A program made the position numbers and the translations under genes. A stretch of 64,000 bases of DNA from contig JAVLRN010000006.1 in NCBI GenBank assembly GCA_032821775.1, forward strand, positions 2,790,001 to 2,854,000. The letters run 5' to 3'. The notes beneath the pieces are model-generated. The model saw nothing but the letters and a program-made list of their open reading frames with translations, did not search any database and was not told where the DNA came from. This document shows positions 31,905-43,439 of this stretch, piece by piece; the first letter of the stretch is position 1, and every line of letters starts with the position of its first letter. The stretch comes from Sanguinoderma infundibulare (lineage: Eukaryota; Basidiomycota; Agaricomycetes; Polyporales; Polyporaceae).

Positions 31905-34900
31905 CTTTTAACGCATCGGTGTGTACGACGACAGACTCGGCCCTTCGTTTCGTTTCCCTGAATCGTGACGAGGGCCTGGGAAGGAGCGCACAGGACTGGA
32001 GTGAATCGACTTGGCGTGACTCGCGCAGGAATGCCGGTCTCCAGATGTATCATGTATGGGTGCTCGCATACAGGCTCGATCGCGAGCCATGCACGAGCGG
32101 GAAAATCGGACACATGCCGGGGATCACGGCCACGGTGAGTCTGGGACCCTTATACGTAGTTACGACATCGGCGGAACATCAGAGGTTGCAAGCATCGGGC
32201 ACCGACGCCAGCCTGACCACCGTCGACGGCGGTCGATTCAGGGCGAATAGCACCGAACGAGAACGACGATGCATGGAGAGCGACCTCCACACGCCAGGAT
32301 CTGTAGTCGCCGAGCCGACATGTGTCTTGGCCTGGATGCTCTTATGGGGACCGAACGCGTCAAGTAATCAGGCCCACCTCTACGGAAGAACGTGAGCCTC
32401 GAGCACTCAGGGAAGAGAAAGAGACTTGCCGCTTCGCGCACTTGCCGAGCACGGTCAGTGTACTAGCTACATTGCTGTCCAGAGTCCTGGGGTCGCAGGG
32501 ATATATGGCAGAGTGGTGAACTACGGTTGCAAAAGGCAAGATCCACCAGCAGCCGCGGTGACAGCAGGACGACCGCGCCTTTGCGCGCCTAATCGACGGT
32601 TCTGACGGACGAGCGGTCACAGGTCACCGGTCACCGCCCGCTGTGACTCGAACTTGACCGACTCTGACTCGGACCGTCAACATACGGCCCCAAGAACTAC
32701 ACTGTGTGCAATGGATTGTGGTAGGCATCGTCTCCTCGATCCGTTTCAACAGCCTGAGCTTGTACCTTGCACACACGGGTGTGCGGAAAGGCCTCGACTA
32801 GCACAGTCCATCCCACCCACTATATGGTGCGTTAATAAGTACCTCGTTCGAGGCACACTCAGTCCTTCGAGCACTACATTTTAGCTCACAATATCTAGGA
32901 AATTGGAAAAAGGTCTTAAATGACCACGAGTTGCAAGGTCGCTTCCGCGATGATCCCTTATACGCCCACGGCTGATTCAGCCATTCTCCGCCGGCGAGAC
33001 GTTCGTGACGAACTCGACCTCTTCTTCTCGGCGGAGGGCTCTCTTTCCATGCTCCCCGGCATACGTTGGCCACGCCAACTTCATTTACATCTCAAAGGTG
33101 TCGACAACTGACTTTGTCTTGCGTTTTTGTCAGATATGTAATGAGAAGATTCTCCTCACGCTGGAGAGCTTTCGGGATCATTCTTTTCAAGCAGTGGTCT
33201 GTTGACCGAAACGTCGATGGGTTGACTAGTGACTGTGGACGAATGACTAACTATGCAACCATCGACACGTCAGCGCAGTTTGGTGAGCGTTTCTGGGCGG
33301 TTTGTCGCTTACGTGCATGACTCTGACAAGGGCGATTGTGCTACTGCAAGCACCCTGTGGTCAGGCAATCGGCTCGGTGCACTCAGACGCGAAAATACTT
33401 TTTGGGATAATGCGGAAACCGTTTCCATCTCGTCATCATAGAGGCAAGCGATACAGTCAGTTCATCATGGTATCCAATGCGATCACTCTGGCGAACAAGG
33501 CCCGGTCTCCTGAATGTATGATTGACGTCGAGACTTTATGCACCCCTCGTGCAAACCCCGATATCGGGGACGACGATGCACTTCATCCTCCAAACATGGA
33601 GTAGCTCGCCGCCTCTGTGACAGGGTGCAGCGTTGGTGTCGTTGATTGCCAGGCTGCGTGGTGTTCATTCCAAGCGCATCGAATTGGGAAGGGTGATGAG
33701 CCAGCGGTACATCTCCCTCGAATATGACCAGATCGAGACATTTACTCGGTCGACCCCATGGACTCCATGATGGTGCAGGGTACATCGACGACGTGGAGTG
33801 CCTCGGAGGGCCAAGTCATAGTGGCGTACCCAGATGCCTCGAGGGGAATGGAGGCTTGGCCGGGCTAGGACAACAGCGTCCCCGGCCATGGTTTCAGCCA
33901 CTCCTGGCGGCCAATCTGCTGTCGATTGGAGCCGTCTACACACCCTTTCGCAAGTGGGTGGTTTAATAAATTGAGCCCACTTGCAAGAGGGTCGAAGGTT
34001 CCACCGCGTTTGATCGGACCTCGCGACCACCTCAATACGACAGCGACGCGATGGTGCGGTCTTCGGCAGTAGGAGCATGACGCCAGTGGTCGGCCCCAAG
34101 GCCTCAGAGGAAGGAAGATGTTCAAGCTCAGAGCTCCGCGCGGTGCTCAGCGCATAGTGCGAGCGAAGAGCTGTAGCGCATTGAGCATCAGCTGCCCGGG
34201 GACGCGGGGAGGGACGAGTAGAGGCGGATGTCTAGACAGAGCGTCGGAGATCGAGCGGCTCGTGGCGCAGATGCGTCGCGCTCGCGTTTGTTTTCCTGGA
34301 GCTCCGGTGATATGCGCGTACTCACCCTGATGCAAGCCACTGCAGTCTCGTAGCGGTTGGACGGATATTTTCGCCCTACTGTCGGACGCTTGCTGCTGTG
34401 TTTGTTTCTATGACTTTTATTACGGACGGTTCAATCATGTAGGGGATGCCAGAAGGAACCGGTTCGAGAGGCAGATTGGAATGGAGGCGCGCGTGCCGAG
34501 GCTGCAGTCGCGAGACCTGTCGATGAGCGACAGTCGACAGTATACTACCGTCAATATGGATGCTTCAAGTGCTTTTCGGGTCCTCCTGCCTGCAAGATAA
34601 TGGCGCATCATGATGCTCATACAATTAGAAGGTGGTCTGCGAAGAGTAAATGAGTGAACTCACCGTGCGTGAACAACCGCGACCAATCCTCAGAACGAGA
34701 TGGACCGGAAATTATTCACGTTCTCTGACTTCGCAGCTTTCCTCGCGAGTGCATCCCGGCCTTCAAACCATCACGTGTCTCGGAAAACCATATTACGCGC
34801 CTGTTTGCCACCCTGACGGTGAAGAAAAAGCGAATTCAATGACACAGTAAGTGGGAGGCAATGGGATTGAACTCACAGTCGCCGTGCTGGGTGGGCAAGA

Positions 34901-35115
34901 CGTCGCCTCGCCAGACACCGACAGTATTCCATTCGCGCTTCAGAAGCAGAGGATCGATGGAAACATGAAGGCCTACGATTGTTTGATGAAATAGGTACAA
35001 CAGATACGACTCCGGCACATGCGAAAGCACGGACACGAAGAATATGGAATGGCAGCCATTGTAACATAAGAAGTCTTGCACGCGCATAAAACCATCTTTG
35101 GGAGGCCGTACCATG
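31905..35115. other. Gene-poor spacer, no recognised gene
   Basis: Several frames of 60-150 codons occur on both strands, but none shows a known motif or fungal codon bias with consistent splice sites. The stretch 33665-34100 on the minus strand (RPSLHSPRGIWVRHYDLALR and neighbours) is the best unassigned candidate. I found no repeat shared with the arrays. Confidence 0.4.
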
Positions 35116-35126
35116 AAGCTCGACCA

Positions 35127-36523
35127 TCAAGCAGCATTCGTAAAGCTAAGAAGCCAACGCAGACCATCCCGCGCTTCGCGGTCCACCTGAACGCCAGCCG
35201 CGATGGCGGGAAAGGTGTAATAGAAGCCATGTGGGACTCCAGGATGCCTGCACGAATCGTCAGTACTCAATGTCGGACGCAGCCTCGACTATCGGTAACC
35301 ATAATGGTAGAGAGCTCACATCACGAATCGAGTAGGGACTGCAGCTTCTCGCAGCGCCCTCTCGTACACGACTCCGTCGTCACGGAGAGTATCCACGGCC
35401 GTACATTGAATAAAAGCAGGCGCCAATCCGGCATGAGACGGTGCCAGAAGCGGAGAGAGCCTGAGATCGGAGGGCGGCGCCTGATACAGCTCTATAGACG
35501 TTCGATAGTTAGTCAGCCAAGACCTTGTTTGCTCTCCCTTGTCAAAGCGCTGCTTACTGTAAACTTTCATAAGACCTGCAGCCGGCACCGTAACCATGTC
35601 CATGTCTTCCCCAAAAGAGCGCCACTCCGACTTGTACCTACAGACGGGTGTGATGAGCGGGGTCGGGCGGGGCTGCATGGTGAGAAAGAACGGCTCACTT
35701 CTCAGGAACGACCTCTGGATGGACCACGCCAGCCTCGCGCAGGTATTGGCCCGTGAGAGGCCTCCCTTCAAAGAAGGCGTCGTCTCGAGCTTTCAGGGCG
35801 ATAGCAGCCGCAAGGTTCCCGCCCGCCGAGACCCCTCCAACGAGGTATCCCTTGCTTAACGAGACTTTCAGATCGGTAGCGTGCTCGGCGGCCCATTTGA
35901 CCGCCGCGTAGGAGTCTTCGAACGGGACAGGGAACGGATGCTGGGGAGCAAGTCTGGACAATATCGGTCAGCTTTTCTGACGGGCCAGAACACTCGTTGT
36001 TTCAAGCGGCATACCTATAATTGACATTGACGACGACCAAACCCAGCTCAATGGCGATGGTTCGGAGGTGGTTGTCATCCATTTCGAGGTCCCCATAAAT
36101 GAAACCTAAACGAACGAGAGCGGTAAGCGGAACGCGGAAGTAGCTCTCATTTAATTATTTGGCACAAACACACCTCCACCATGGAACCACACGAGCACGG
36201 GGTAGGTTGCATCGTTCCCACCAGACGTCGGCGTGATGATTCGCACCGGAATCTCGCCGCCAGCGACCGGCACAGTCTTATCAGCCACGGTATACTGCGA
36301 TTCTGTCGCGGACGGACGAGCTATGTCATGATCACGGCACACGTTCAAGTGCGGATGGAGACTTACTGTCCGAAAGTTTCGTCCCGTAGTGTCGATTGAG
36401 TACAAGGTGAACCATTTCCATCGCCTGCCGTTTCCACTCCTCGATGGACATGCCCTCTGGGGGTCCGCCTCGCAACTTGGTAGATGGATCAGCCGCAAAG
36501 GCTGCTACGTATTCCGGATCCAT
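35127..36523 (-). CDS. HSL-family alpha/beta-hydrolase (esterase), copy 1
   Basis: The minus-strand gene starts at MDPEYVAAFAADPSTKLRGG (ATG 36523). Exons then give SATESQYTVADKTVPVAGG, PVLVWFHGGG spliced to FIYGDLEMDDNHLRTIAIEL, NYRLAPQHPFPVPFEDSYAA, GYLVGGVSAGGNLAAAIALK, CTAVDTLRDDG and, after the last intron, HPGVPHGFYYTFPAIAAGVQ ending FTNAA. The HGGG oxyanion motif, the GVSAGG nucleophile Ser, the Asp of DTLRDDG and the His of PHGF complete the expected triad. It is probably an intracellular carboxylesterase, as no signal peptide is seen. This left-edge copy has Lys (ALKARD) and Pro (GRPLTG) where the other two have Gln and Ser, and it ends AA instead of AG. Confidence 0.85.
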
Positions 36524-37156
36524 GCTGATGATAGAGCTGGGGGGAAGGGGTTTGAAGAGGGGGAGTTAGGGGTTATTGGCATCGTCTACTTAAGTCCGGC
36601 GTTGGTCTTGCGGAGCGGCGGGTAAACGGCCGGGACCGATGCGCGCTGTGACTCTAGCCAGAGTCAATGCGGTCGCATCGGATATTCCTGCGGATGTAGC
36701 GCGTCGCTCCGTTGCCGGTCGCATCTACTAACAGTTTCAGAAGTCTCCAAACCACTCAAATTACACATAAAGTTAACACACCATCGGAGCTCCGGATCCT
36801 GTCGTATCGAGGACACGCCCACAGGATATCTGAGCTCGTACATCACCAAGGGTTCCAGGTCACTTATACGCAGCGGAACTTCAGTGGTGGCGTGTGTCGG
36901 GCGCCGACGCCGGCCTGCGCCCCGCGATGAGACCGATGATGAATAAGAGGGGGGTGGTGACGGCAGCTGCAACAACGCCTTTGGACAACCCGTGCCTTTG
37001 GGTTGGGATAAGGAGATATCATAGCTCACAAGAGGAGATGCCTCGGTGTGAGCCGCCGAGGCTCCATCTCCGGTCTGAAATCTACCGGAATCCAAAGCCC
37101 AAGAGCCCAAGAATGCAGAGAGAAATCCTCCAGACCGCCGCATTATCCCAGCCTTG
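36524..37156. other. Intergenic region between esterase and methyltransferase
   Basis: About 630 bp with no recognised gene. It should contain the esterase promoter and the methyltransferase 3' region, both on the minus strand. Near 36640-36680 there is a short inverted repeat (GACTCTAGCCAGAGTC). Copies at 48617-49249 and 60710-61342. Confidence 0.5.
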
Positions 37157-38335
37157 CTACGCCCACCCAATCACATAGCGAACGTACTCTATCTCCGAAC
37201 GACGCCCGTCCTCACCCTCGCAGACAATCGGCTCCTTCTCCACCACACGCAGCGCTAGCTCTGTCTGAGAGGTTGTCCCCACGGGGAAAAGTTCCTGTAC
37301 CATGCGCGTTTCGGAGGTGTGGGTGGGACGAAGGGGCATGATGAGGTGGAAGCGGGGGATTGGGGAGCCAACGGGAACGGACCGAGGAAGAAGGGCGGCG
37401 AGTGTGTCGCGAATCCACGACGCGTGGGTCGGCTCGTAGATAACATCCGCCGCGAGGATGACGTCGAATGGCTTGTCGAAAGGCAGTTGGGCGATTTGTA
37501 GTCCCATCCCGCTAGGAAGAGAATACTCGGACCAATCGAGTGCTTGTGCGCTGAGCGAAACCTGACCGGGAAGAACGTTTGCGTTGATGTTGTGCTCCAG
37601 GTTGGCGAGCACCTCAGGGTGGTAGTCCGACGCGACGACGGTCGCTCTTGCTCCGCGCATAGACAAGAACTTGGCAACGACCAAACTCACCAGCCCCGTC
37701 CCAGCCCCGAGCTCCAGTACCCGTACTTCCCGACTGCTACCCAGCACCTCGTCCGACAGTCCGAACTTCTCTGGCTCTTCTACCACCATCTCCGCCATAA
37801 CGCACGCGCTGCCCCATGTCTGCGCTCCGACCGTGGCCGAATCACCGTCGACGGAGATCGAGGCGTCCGTCAAACAGATATCGACGTCCGTCGAGAGAGA
37901 GGGCGCGTGGAACGCGTAGCGGCGGGTCAAAGTCCTGACTGCAGCGGTGCCAGCGCACGCAGCGATGAGCTCCGTAGCAGAGCGGATGAGGGCTTCAACC
38001 TTGTCCTCGCCACTCGCTGGATGCACGTCGTCCTCGAGTGGGTAGGGAAGGAGGGAGGCTTGGGAGACGAGTCCGGTGAGCCAGCGGACGGCGTGTGCCC
38101 GCTCGAACTCGTCCGAACGCAGGGATACTAACGTGGCCTTCTCTGCAACACTTTCAACTGGACAAGAGGTGGCATTTGGAGGCTTGCGGTCGATGCGACG
38201 AGTTCCATGGATGAGAGGGTTGTAGAGGGTATGGAGGTACTCGGCCAGGCTCGCTAGCGCCTCGAGGGGATGCTCGTGGATCTTGCGGATTGGAGGCAGA
38301 GTCGAGGACGGAGCAGGGAAGACACAGAGAGTCAT
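37157..38335 (-). CDS. Family-16 SAM-dependent methyltransferase, copy 1
   Basis: A 392-residue, uninterrupted frame starting MTLCVFPAPSS at the ATG at 38335. The C-terminal half is a class I methyltransferase of the Methyltransf_16 (METTL21-like, protein-lysine or nicotinamide) group: VRVLELGAGTGLVSLVVAKF (motif I, SAM binding), VVASDYHPEVLANLEHNINA (acidic residue of motif II) and FDVILAADVIYEPTHASW (motif IV region). An upstream TWGSACVMAEM block is the usual pre-motif helix. The N-terminal 150 residues resemble fungal extensions of this family and have no known domain. The target is probably a protein lysine, by family only. Confidence 0.85.
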   Translation of the reverse strand: MTLCVFPAPSSTLPPIRKIHEHPLEALASLAEYLHTLYNPLIHGTRRIDRKPPNATSCPVESVAEKATLVSLRSDEFERAHAVRWLTGLVSQASLLPYPLEDDVHPASGEDKVEALIRSATELIAACAGTAAVRTLTRRYAFHAPSLSTDVDICLTDASISVDGDSATVGAQTWGSACVMAEMVVEEPEKFGLSDEVLGSSREVRVLELGAGTGLVSLVVAKFLSMRGARATVVASDYHPEVLANLEHNINANVLPGQVSLSAQALDWSEYSLPSGMGLQIAQLPFDKPFDVILAADVIYEPTHASWIRDTLAALLPRSVPVGSPIPRFHLIMPLRPTHTSETRMVQELFPVGTTSQTELALRVVEKEPIVCEGEDGRRSEIEYVRYVIGWA

Positions 38336-38909
38336 TCAAGGATGGAAAGCCTGAAGACGTCCCCCGAGGTCGGTTGGTACGAGCAGGTCGAGAGCAGGCA
38401 GTGACATTCGGGTCCAAGATGTCCAAGACCTTCAAGCGCCTGTTCGAACTTGCACTTGTACCGTCATCCACGGCGACAACAGACGAAGCACTCGTGCGAT
38501 CTGCCACAGGCGACTGGTCACCGATCATCGATCATCATTGGTAGGCACGTGCCGTGTGACATGACGCGTGGTGTCTCTGAGTCTCGGTCTGTCCGCGGCT
38601 CTCGATCGCTCTGCTCTGGCTCGATGGCTCGACGGGACGCTGCTTCGCTCACCACAGTCGACCTCTCTTCCGTCCCTCACCTGGGCCGAAGCTGGAGCGT
38701 TCACTGCGCTCCTACGACTGAGCCGACGCCTAACAGCTGCGAACTCATCCCCCCGCTCCGTGCTCTCAACTCCTGCTCCCTTGCTCGAGAAGGGTAGTCC
38801 GCATGGCGATCGCATACTCGAAGACGAGACGGGGAACTCCACAAATAGTCGCGAAATATGTTCACATACATAGTCCATATACGAGGCCCGACGCAGTGCT
38901 CGTTTGCAG

Positions 38910-40500
38910 AAACGATCAGCCTCGTTGAAATTCTTCATATGTGGTCTTGTATATCTGGGTGCCCTGGCCGTCGTCATCGGCATATTCGCAGCAAGCTCCT
39001 ACACCGGCACTCCCTTCCGCATACAGGGCGTTCAGCACCTTACAATGGACCACGTATTCAACAACGCCTCCTCTGCATACACCAAGGACATCCACTGGGT
39101 CCCCGAAGGTGAGCACTCACTATCTCTCATCGCGCGTGAGCGTACTTCGGGTGCGCAGTCTCTGGACGGTTCCCGTGCGAAAGGCTACATGGATTGCATT
39201 GTGGGATATGCCTAGATTCTTTCAGAGTTGATCCGCGAATTCGGATTGTGCTTGGGGATGCCTCGCCAGTAGCAGAGGCCATCTGATAATTCCGGACAAA
39301 GCCTTGCTGAGCTGTGGCGCAACAGTCTAATAACCGTCTTCGATCGGCTGTTATCGCGACCGTTGTCCATCACCTTCGCCGCCTTGCTATCCACTTCAAT
39401 TTTGCCATGTTTTTGCCGTTATTCGTGTCTCGACTCGGAGGACAGCATGGATGGTTGTGTCACAAGGCACCAACACGACGTAGTCCAGTGCCTTGAACGC
39501 GCATTCCGTGCCGAGAGAAAACAAAAGTGTCACTCACAGCCTGATCTTCGAGACTCATCCTACGCAGATAGCAAATACTGACACCATTTGTACAGCTGGA
39601 GATGGCATGCACGCAGTGCAGGAGGGCTGCGCTATATCTCTCCATGACTTGAAGACTAATACGACCAGGGACTTGGTCTCTTTGGTCGACATTCGCGATG
39701 TAAGCATTTCATTTACCACATGTCGACGCCCGAGTCTTACAGATTACAGGAACGCGGATCGCCGCTCATCTGGTCCGAGTGGACGCTCTTCAAGGACATG
39801 AAGTGCCTTCTCGTCAAAGCCAACCGGAAAAACGTGCGCTTCGTGTTCGTGTCCTTCATCCTGAGTTCGCGGAACTCCGCACGGCAGCAATGGCGGCATT
39901 CGATTTTCGGCCACTACTACGTTCATGAGCTTGCGACCAAACAAACGCGTCCGCTCATCCCACCCACAGACCCGCCCGTGCCTGGGTATGCTACTTGGTC
40001 GCCAGTCGGGGAGTCCATCGCCTTCGTTGCTTCGGACGACCTCTACGTCGTCCCCACTCCTTTGTACACCCCCTCTCCCAACTCAAACCTGCCTCCTCCG
40101 TCGAACACACTGACCCTGATCCAACCCGAGCAGCGAAACGCCCGTTCGTGTTACCACTTCCGGCAACGCATCCGTCTTCCACAGCGTTCCAGACTGGGTG
40201 TACCAAGAACAAGTCTTCTACACCAACTGCACCCTCTGGTGGTCCCCCGACGCGGGGCAGCTCGCCAACCTCTGGTTCGACAAGACGGCGGTGGACGAGT
40301 ACAGCTTTCCGATCTACAACCCCTCGGAAGACGCACATGCGGTCGTGCCGTACCCCTACATCGGACATCCAACCGCCATGGTTCTCGACCGCCACCTCTG
40401 CGCACGCCCGTGGACGATGTCGGCCACTTCCGGTATTCCTCTGTACACGCGATCTGGGCTGGACCGCAATTACCTAACGTTCAGCGCAACGGTGAGTACG
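38910..40500 (+). pseudogene. Dipeptidyl aminopeptidase (S9B) N-terminal fragment, B version
   Basis: A fuller version of the A-core fragment. In order: a TTGCAG acceptor and KRSASLKFFICGLVYLGALA (membrane anchor), TPFRIQGVQHLTMDHVFNNA ending in a GTGAGC donor, an interposed 360-bp stretch of unknown origin, CAISLHDLKTNTTRDLVSLV ending in a GTAAGC donor, SPLIWSEWTLFKDMKCLLVK, WRHSIFGHYYVHELATK, SIAFVASDDLYVVPTPLYTP and, in another frame, VYQEQVFYTNCTLWWSPDAG to NPSEDAHAVVPYPYIG. The propeller is broken off near 40360 and no catalytic domain follows. Frameshifts are present, so it is not functional. Confidence 0.85.
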
Positions 40501-40689
40501 TGAGTAACATCCCTTTTTTTGTACAACTGACATACGTTTATTCAGCATGCGAGCAGCTTCGGACGTGGCCGCCGTGCTGTGCATCCAACGGTCAGAACTC
40601 AAACATGGATGAAAGCACCACAGAGAGGACGTACGTCGGACGTCGGGCGCCAGATCGCGTCCAACGGGCCTGAGGAGCGTCGTCAGTGT

Positions 40690-40946
40690 GGGGACAGCAA
40701 ACGGCTAGCCCGAGCAACACATACCGGTCGCTGGGCATGCACAACACAGGTGAGTACTGACGCGTTCACCTCTCACCTGCCAGTCTCTTATACCGCATTT
40801 CTTCAGGGCAGGCGGTCGCTCACCACCCCAAAATCGACCCACACAAGGCCGACATGGCCGCTTCCCGGCCGCGTTCTCGTCGCGACCCGCACTCGAAGCG
40901 GTACCAAGCGAAGCAGACGCCGCCGGTGCTCGGAGGCTCGAGCTAA
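40690..40946 (+). pseudogene. Two-exon gene end, B version, unrecognised
   Basis: Counterpart of 5597-6001. The second exon (40807-40946: QAVAHHPKIDPHKADM..., stop after GGSS) is intact, but the upstream exon has ACG where the A version has ATG, plus small indels, so the B version has lost its frame. Also at 52783-53039. Confidence 0.35.
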
Positions 40947-41112
40947 TTCCATCAATCAAACCACTGTTGTCAACCCCACATCCCAAGCGCGAACGTACCA
41001 TTGCGCTTGCCTATCTTTGGCCCTGAGGCTCGTTCCTGGTATCAGCACATCCACTGCTCACGTCCCTGTCCCCGCCTCTGTTCAATGCTAGACCTTATCC
41101 CCAATCCGGCCT

Positions 41113-41619
41113 TGTCTGTCATCGTGGATCCTGGATGATCGTATTTATGACAAAGCCACAGCTAACCCAGCAAAACTTGTCGCGTTCGTCCGGGAAGAAT
41201 GCATGGAACAAGCTTCATGTTGTCCTGTGCGGTCCCACGGCACCGCGTGCGGCCTTTTTGAAGTGCCAAATTTACAGCGCGTATGCGAGGACTGCGGTCG
41301 TCATGAATGGTCGCAAATGATCATCCCATCTATTGCGTTTTTGATATACCTTCTCCCCCCGCAACCATCCCCCTTCTCCCGATCGATGGTTCTCGGCCGG
41401 AAGCACCAAGGACCAGAAACGTGTGTAGGTGTGCACGCTGGCGCGAGTCGACTGAAATCAAGCACAAGGAGCTCTCTAGCGACCGGGCGTGAGTTAATAC
41501 ATCCCGTTCGTGCTCGCCATTGGAACTTACCACCGTCTCAGTTTACAGAGGAGCTCATTTGGTCGAAGGTTCGCCTCAGGCGGCGTCAAACGGGAGTCGG
41601 CTGGAATCAACTTGTCTGA
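41113..41619 (+). CDS. Cysteine-rich open frame, B version, unrecognised
   Basis: Counterpart of 4932-5430, with the frame open from WILDDRIYDKATANPAK through the Cys block to a stop at 41619. The substitution Arg to His before GTACG and Leu/Arg to Ser/Gln after RHEW leave all cysteines in place. The first ATG of the frame is at 41203. The function is unknown. Confidence 0.3.
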   Translation, partial: CLSSWILDDRIYDKATANPAKLVAFVREECMEQASCCPVRSHGTACGLFEVPNLQRVCEDCGRHEWSQMIIPSIAFLIYLLPPQPSPFSRSMVLGRKHQGPETCVGVHAGASRLKSSTRSSLATGRELIHPVRARHWNLPPSQFTEELIWSKVRLRRRQTGVGWNQLV

Positions 41620-42186
41620 GCATTGCAACGGACGAGACTCAACCGAAGGCGACACGAGCACGACCCGGCAAGCGTGCAATTCCGACATGCTGATAACCCA
41701 GACATGGTGAGTCAGCTTGGATCAGCGAGCTTCATGTTCTTAGTATGCATGCGGAGGGTCTCGAGATGACCAGGACGGTCGTCGCGGTCGAAGCGAAATT
41801 CACATACCATGCCCCTGTGCCTGTAACCTCTCGGTTGACCTGTTTCAAGTAAGTTTTCCGCCGCTCGTCCTGGCGAAGTGATGCTGAAGAATTTCTTTCG
41901 ATCGTGGTGCAGTTCAGTGTCCTCCCAAAGAGAACACGAATATGGTAGATGTGTGCAGCTACAGGACGTCGTGAACGCCCCCATTCAAATGCGACCGCCT
42001 GAAGTCGGCTGGAATCAAGCACCAGCCATACGCCAGTGTGCCCGCACCGCGCGCGCCGTTTGTAACTGAATCCTTGCTTTAACCGGGCGGTCATGTCGCG
42101 CTTTGCTTGTGGGCGTAGTCTGGACTGGGTGCGTGAGTCGCATCCCTTCGTTTTTGTCTGTGCGGACTGTGACGGCTTTCAACTAG

Positions 42187-42880
42187 GCTTCGTTGCCAGA
42201 ATGGAAATGCGTCCCTCCGGCGAGCAAAGTTGCCTCCCCCGCAAGCACAGGCAAGGCGCGCGCATCCAGCGTACCCGAACTCACCGATGTCATCATCCAT
42301 CGCCGCGCCAGCGAGTCGGGCGAGAGCACACACCGCGCCGTTCTCGAAGTACCCATTGGCGACCCCGTCTCCCTGGCAGCCTGGAAATCCGTTCTGGTCA
42401 CTCCTGAGTTACGGAAGGAGTGGGACCCCGCCGTGGAGGGTGCGCAGAGACCAGGCGATGCGGATATCAAAGGTGAACGTTTCGCTCGGATGGCCTGCCA
42501 AGTGAGTACTCCATGCGAGCTCGCGGTACTCACACAAAAGTCCCCGAGACATACATATCATTGGTTTCTTATCGTATTTTTGACGAATGTCGGTGTTTGG
42601 TCAGTGTATCTGACGTCAGCCCCACGGACTCGACTGCATCAATGATGCCAGCCTGGATCGACTCTCAACTTCGAGGCGTGCCTACCCGATGCGTCGGCCC
42701 CCGGTCAGGACCCACAAGATCCCTGACGACCGCGGCTCGAAGGTTGCCGCATCCGTGCGCACGGAACCTCGAGATGAGCATCTTGATTGGCGAGATACAT
42801 TGCGAACGCGCGCTCCCCGCGGTTGTCAAGGCATGCATATCACACATGGGCATCTGGAACTCGCCGTCCGAGGGCCGTGA
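42187..42880 (+). pseudogene. START-like domain fragment, B version
   Basis: Counterpart of 3640-4360: SVPELTDVIIHRRASESGES, VLEVPIGDPVSLAAWKSVLV and TPELRKEWDPAVEGAQ, then a frame change to MRISKVNVSLGWPAK and a GTGAGT donor near 42502. It lacks one codon of the A version (GDP for GDDP). After the intron the match is weak and about 850 bp of A-core sequence is missing. It is a broken fragment. Confidence 0.5.
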
Positions 42881-43439
42881 GACAGGCTCGTGCGCCACGG
42901 AATCTACGTTCGCGCTTGAATTGCGGAGCAAGGGGATCTTCCGGCCTGTCCACCGCTGCGTAGCCCTGTGTGCACGCTGACCAGGAACAACTCTGTGGAT
43001 GCAGCCGCGTCTCAGACGACGAGCCATCCACGAAGGCCCCGGGCTCGCTGAGCAGCGCCGTCTAAAGGCCCAACAGAAGAGCTCATCAAATCCATGTCGT
43101 CCATGTCCATCGCCGAGTCTCCGTGGAGTGGACCAGCCGGAACAGTCCAGCAACGGCTGTGAATTCTCAGGTAAGCGAGAGCGCAGCCTCAGATGAGACA
43201 CATTCACCATCAATTGATTCGGGATGCTAACTCAGCAAATAGATGTCGTGAGGTGGCTAAGCGAATTGGCTTAGCCATCTGTTTGTATCGCTTTGGTCCC
43301 ACAGTCGGTCGTGAATGGGGACTTGGACCCCTTCGGATGTCTCGCCACCCTTCCCTGTCTGTCCCCCGATGCCCTTCCCCCTCCACCCATCCATGCCTTC
43401 CCTCGTGCCTTGGCCCCCATGACCACTGCAGTGCGACAA

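Noticed and set aside
32505..32565. tRNA- or rRNA-like motifs (GGCAGAGTGGTGAAC and CAGCAGCCGCGG)
   Set aside because: The first has no matching acceptor stem, anticodon stem or T-loop. The second matches the universal small-subunit site for only about a dozen bases, and the flanks are unrelated.
35316..35771. Independent 151-codon minus-strand gene
   Set aside because: It is two esterase exons read through the intron between them. The esterase model explains the conserved residues.
37544..38131. 195-codon plus-strand frame opposite the methyltransferase
   Set aside because: It is a shadow of the intact 392-residue minus-strand frame that carries the SAM-binding motifs.
39720..40673. Single 317-codon plus-strand frame in the B core
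   Set aside because: It crosses splice donors and acceptors of the peptidase fragment and changes from the peptidase frame to non-homologous frames. It is read-through of a pseudogene, not one protein.
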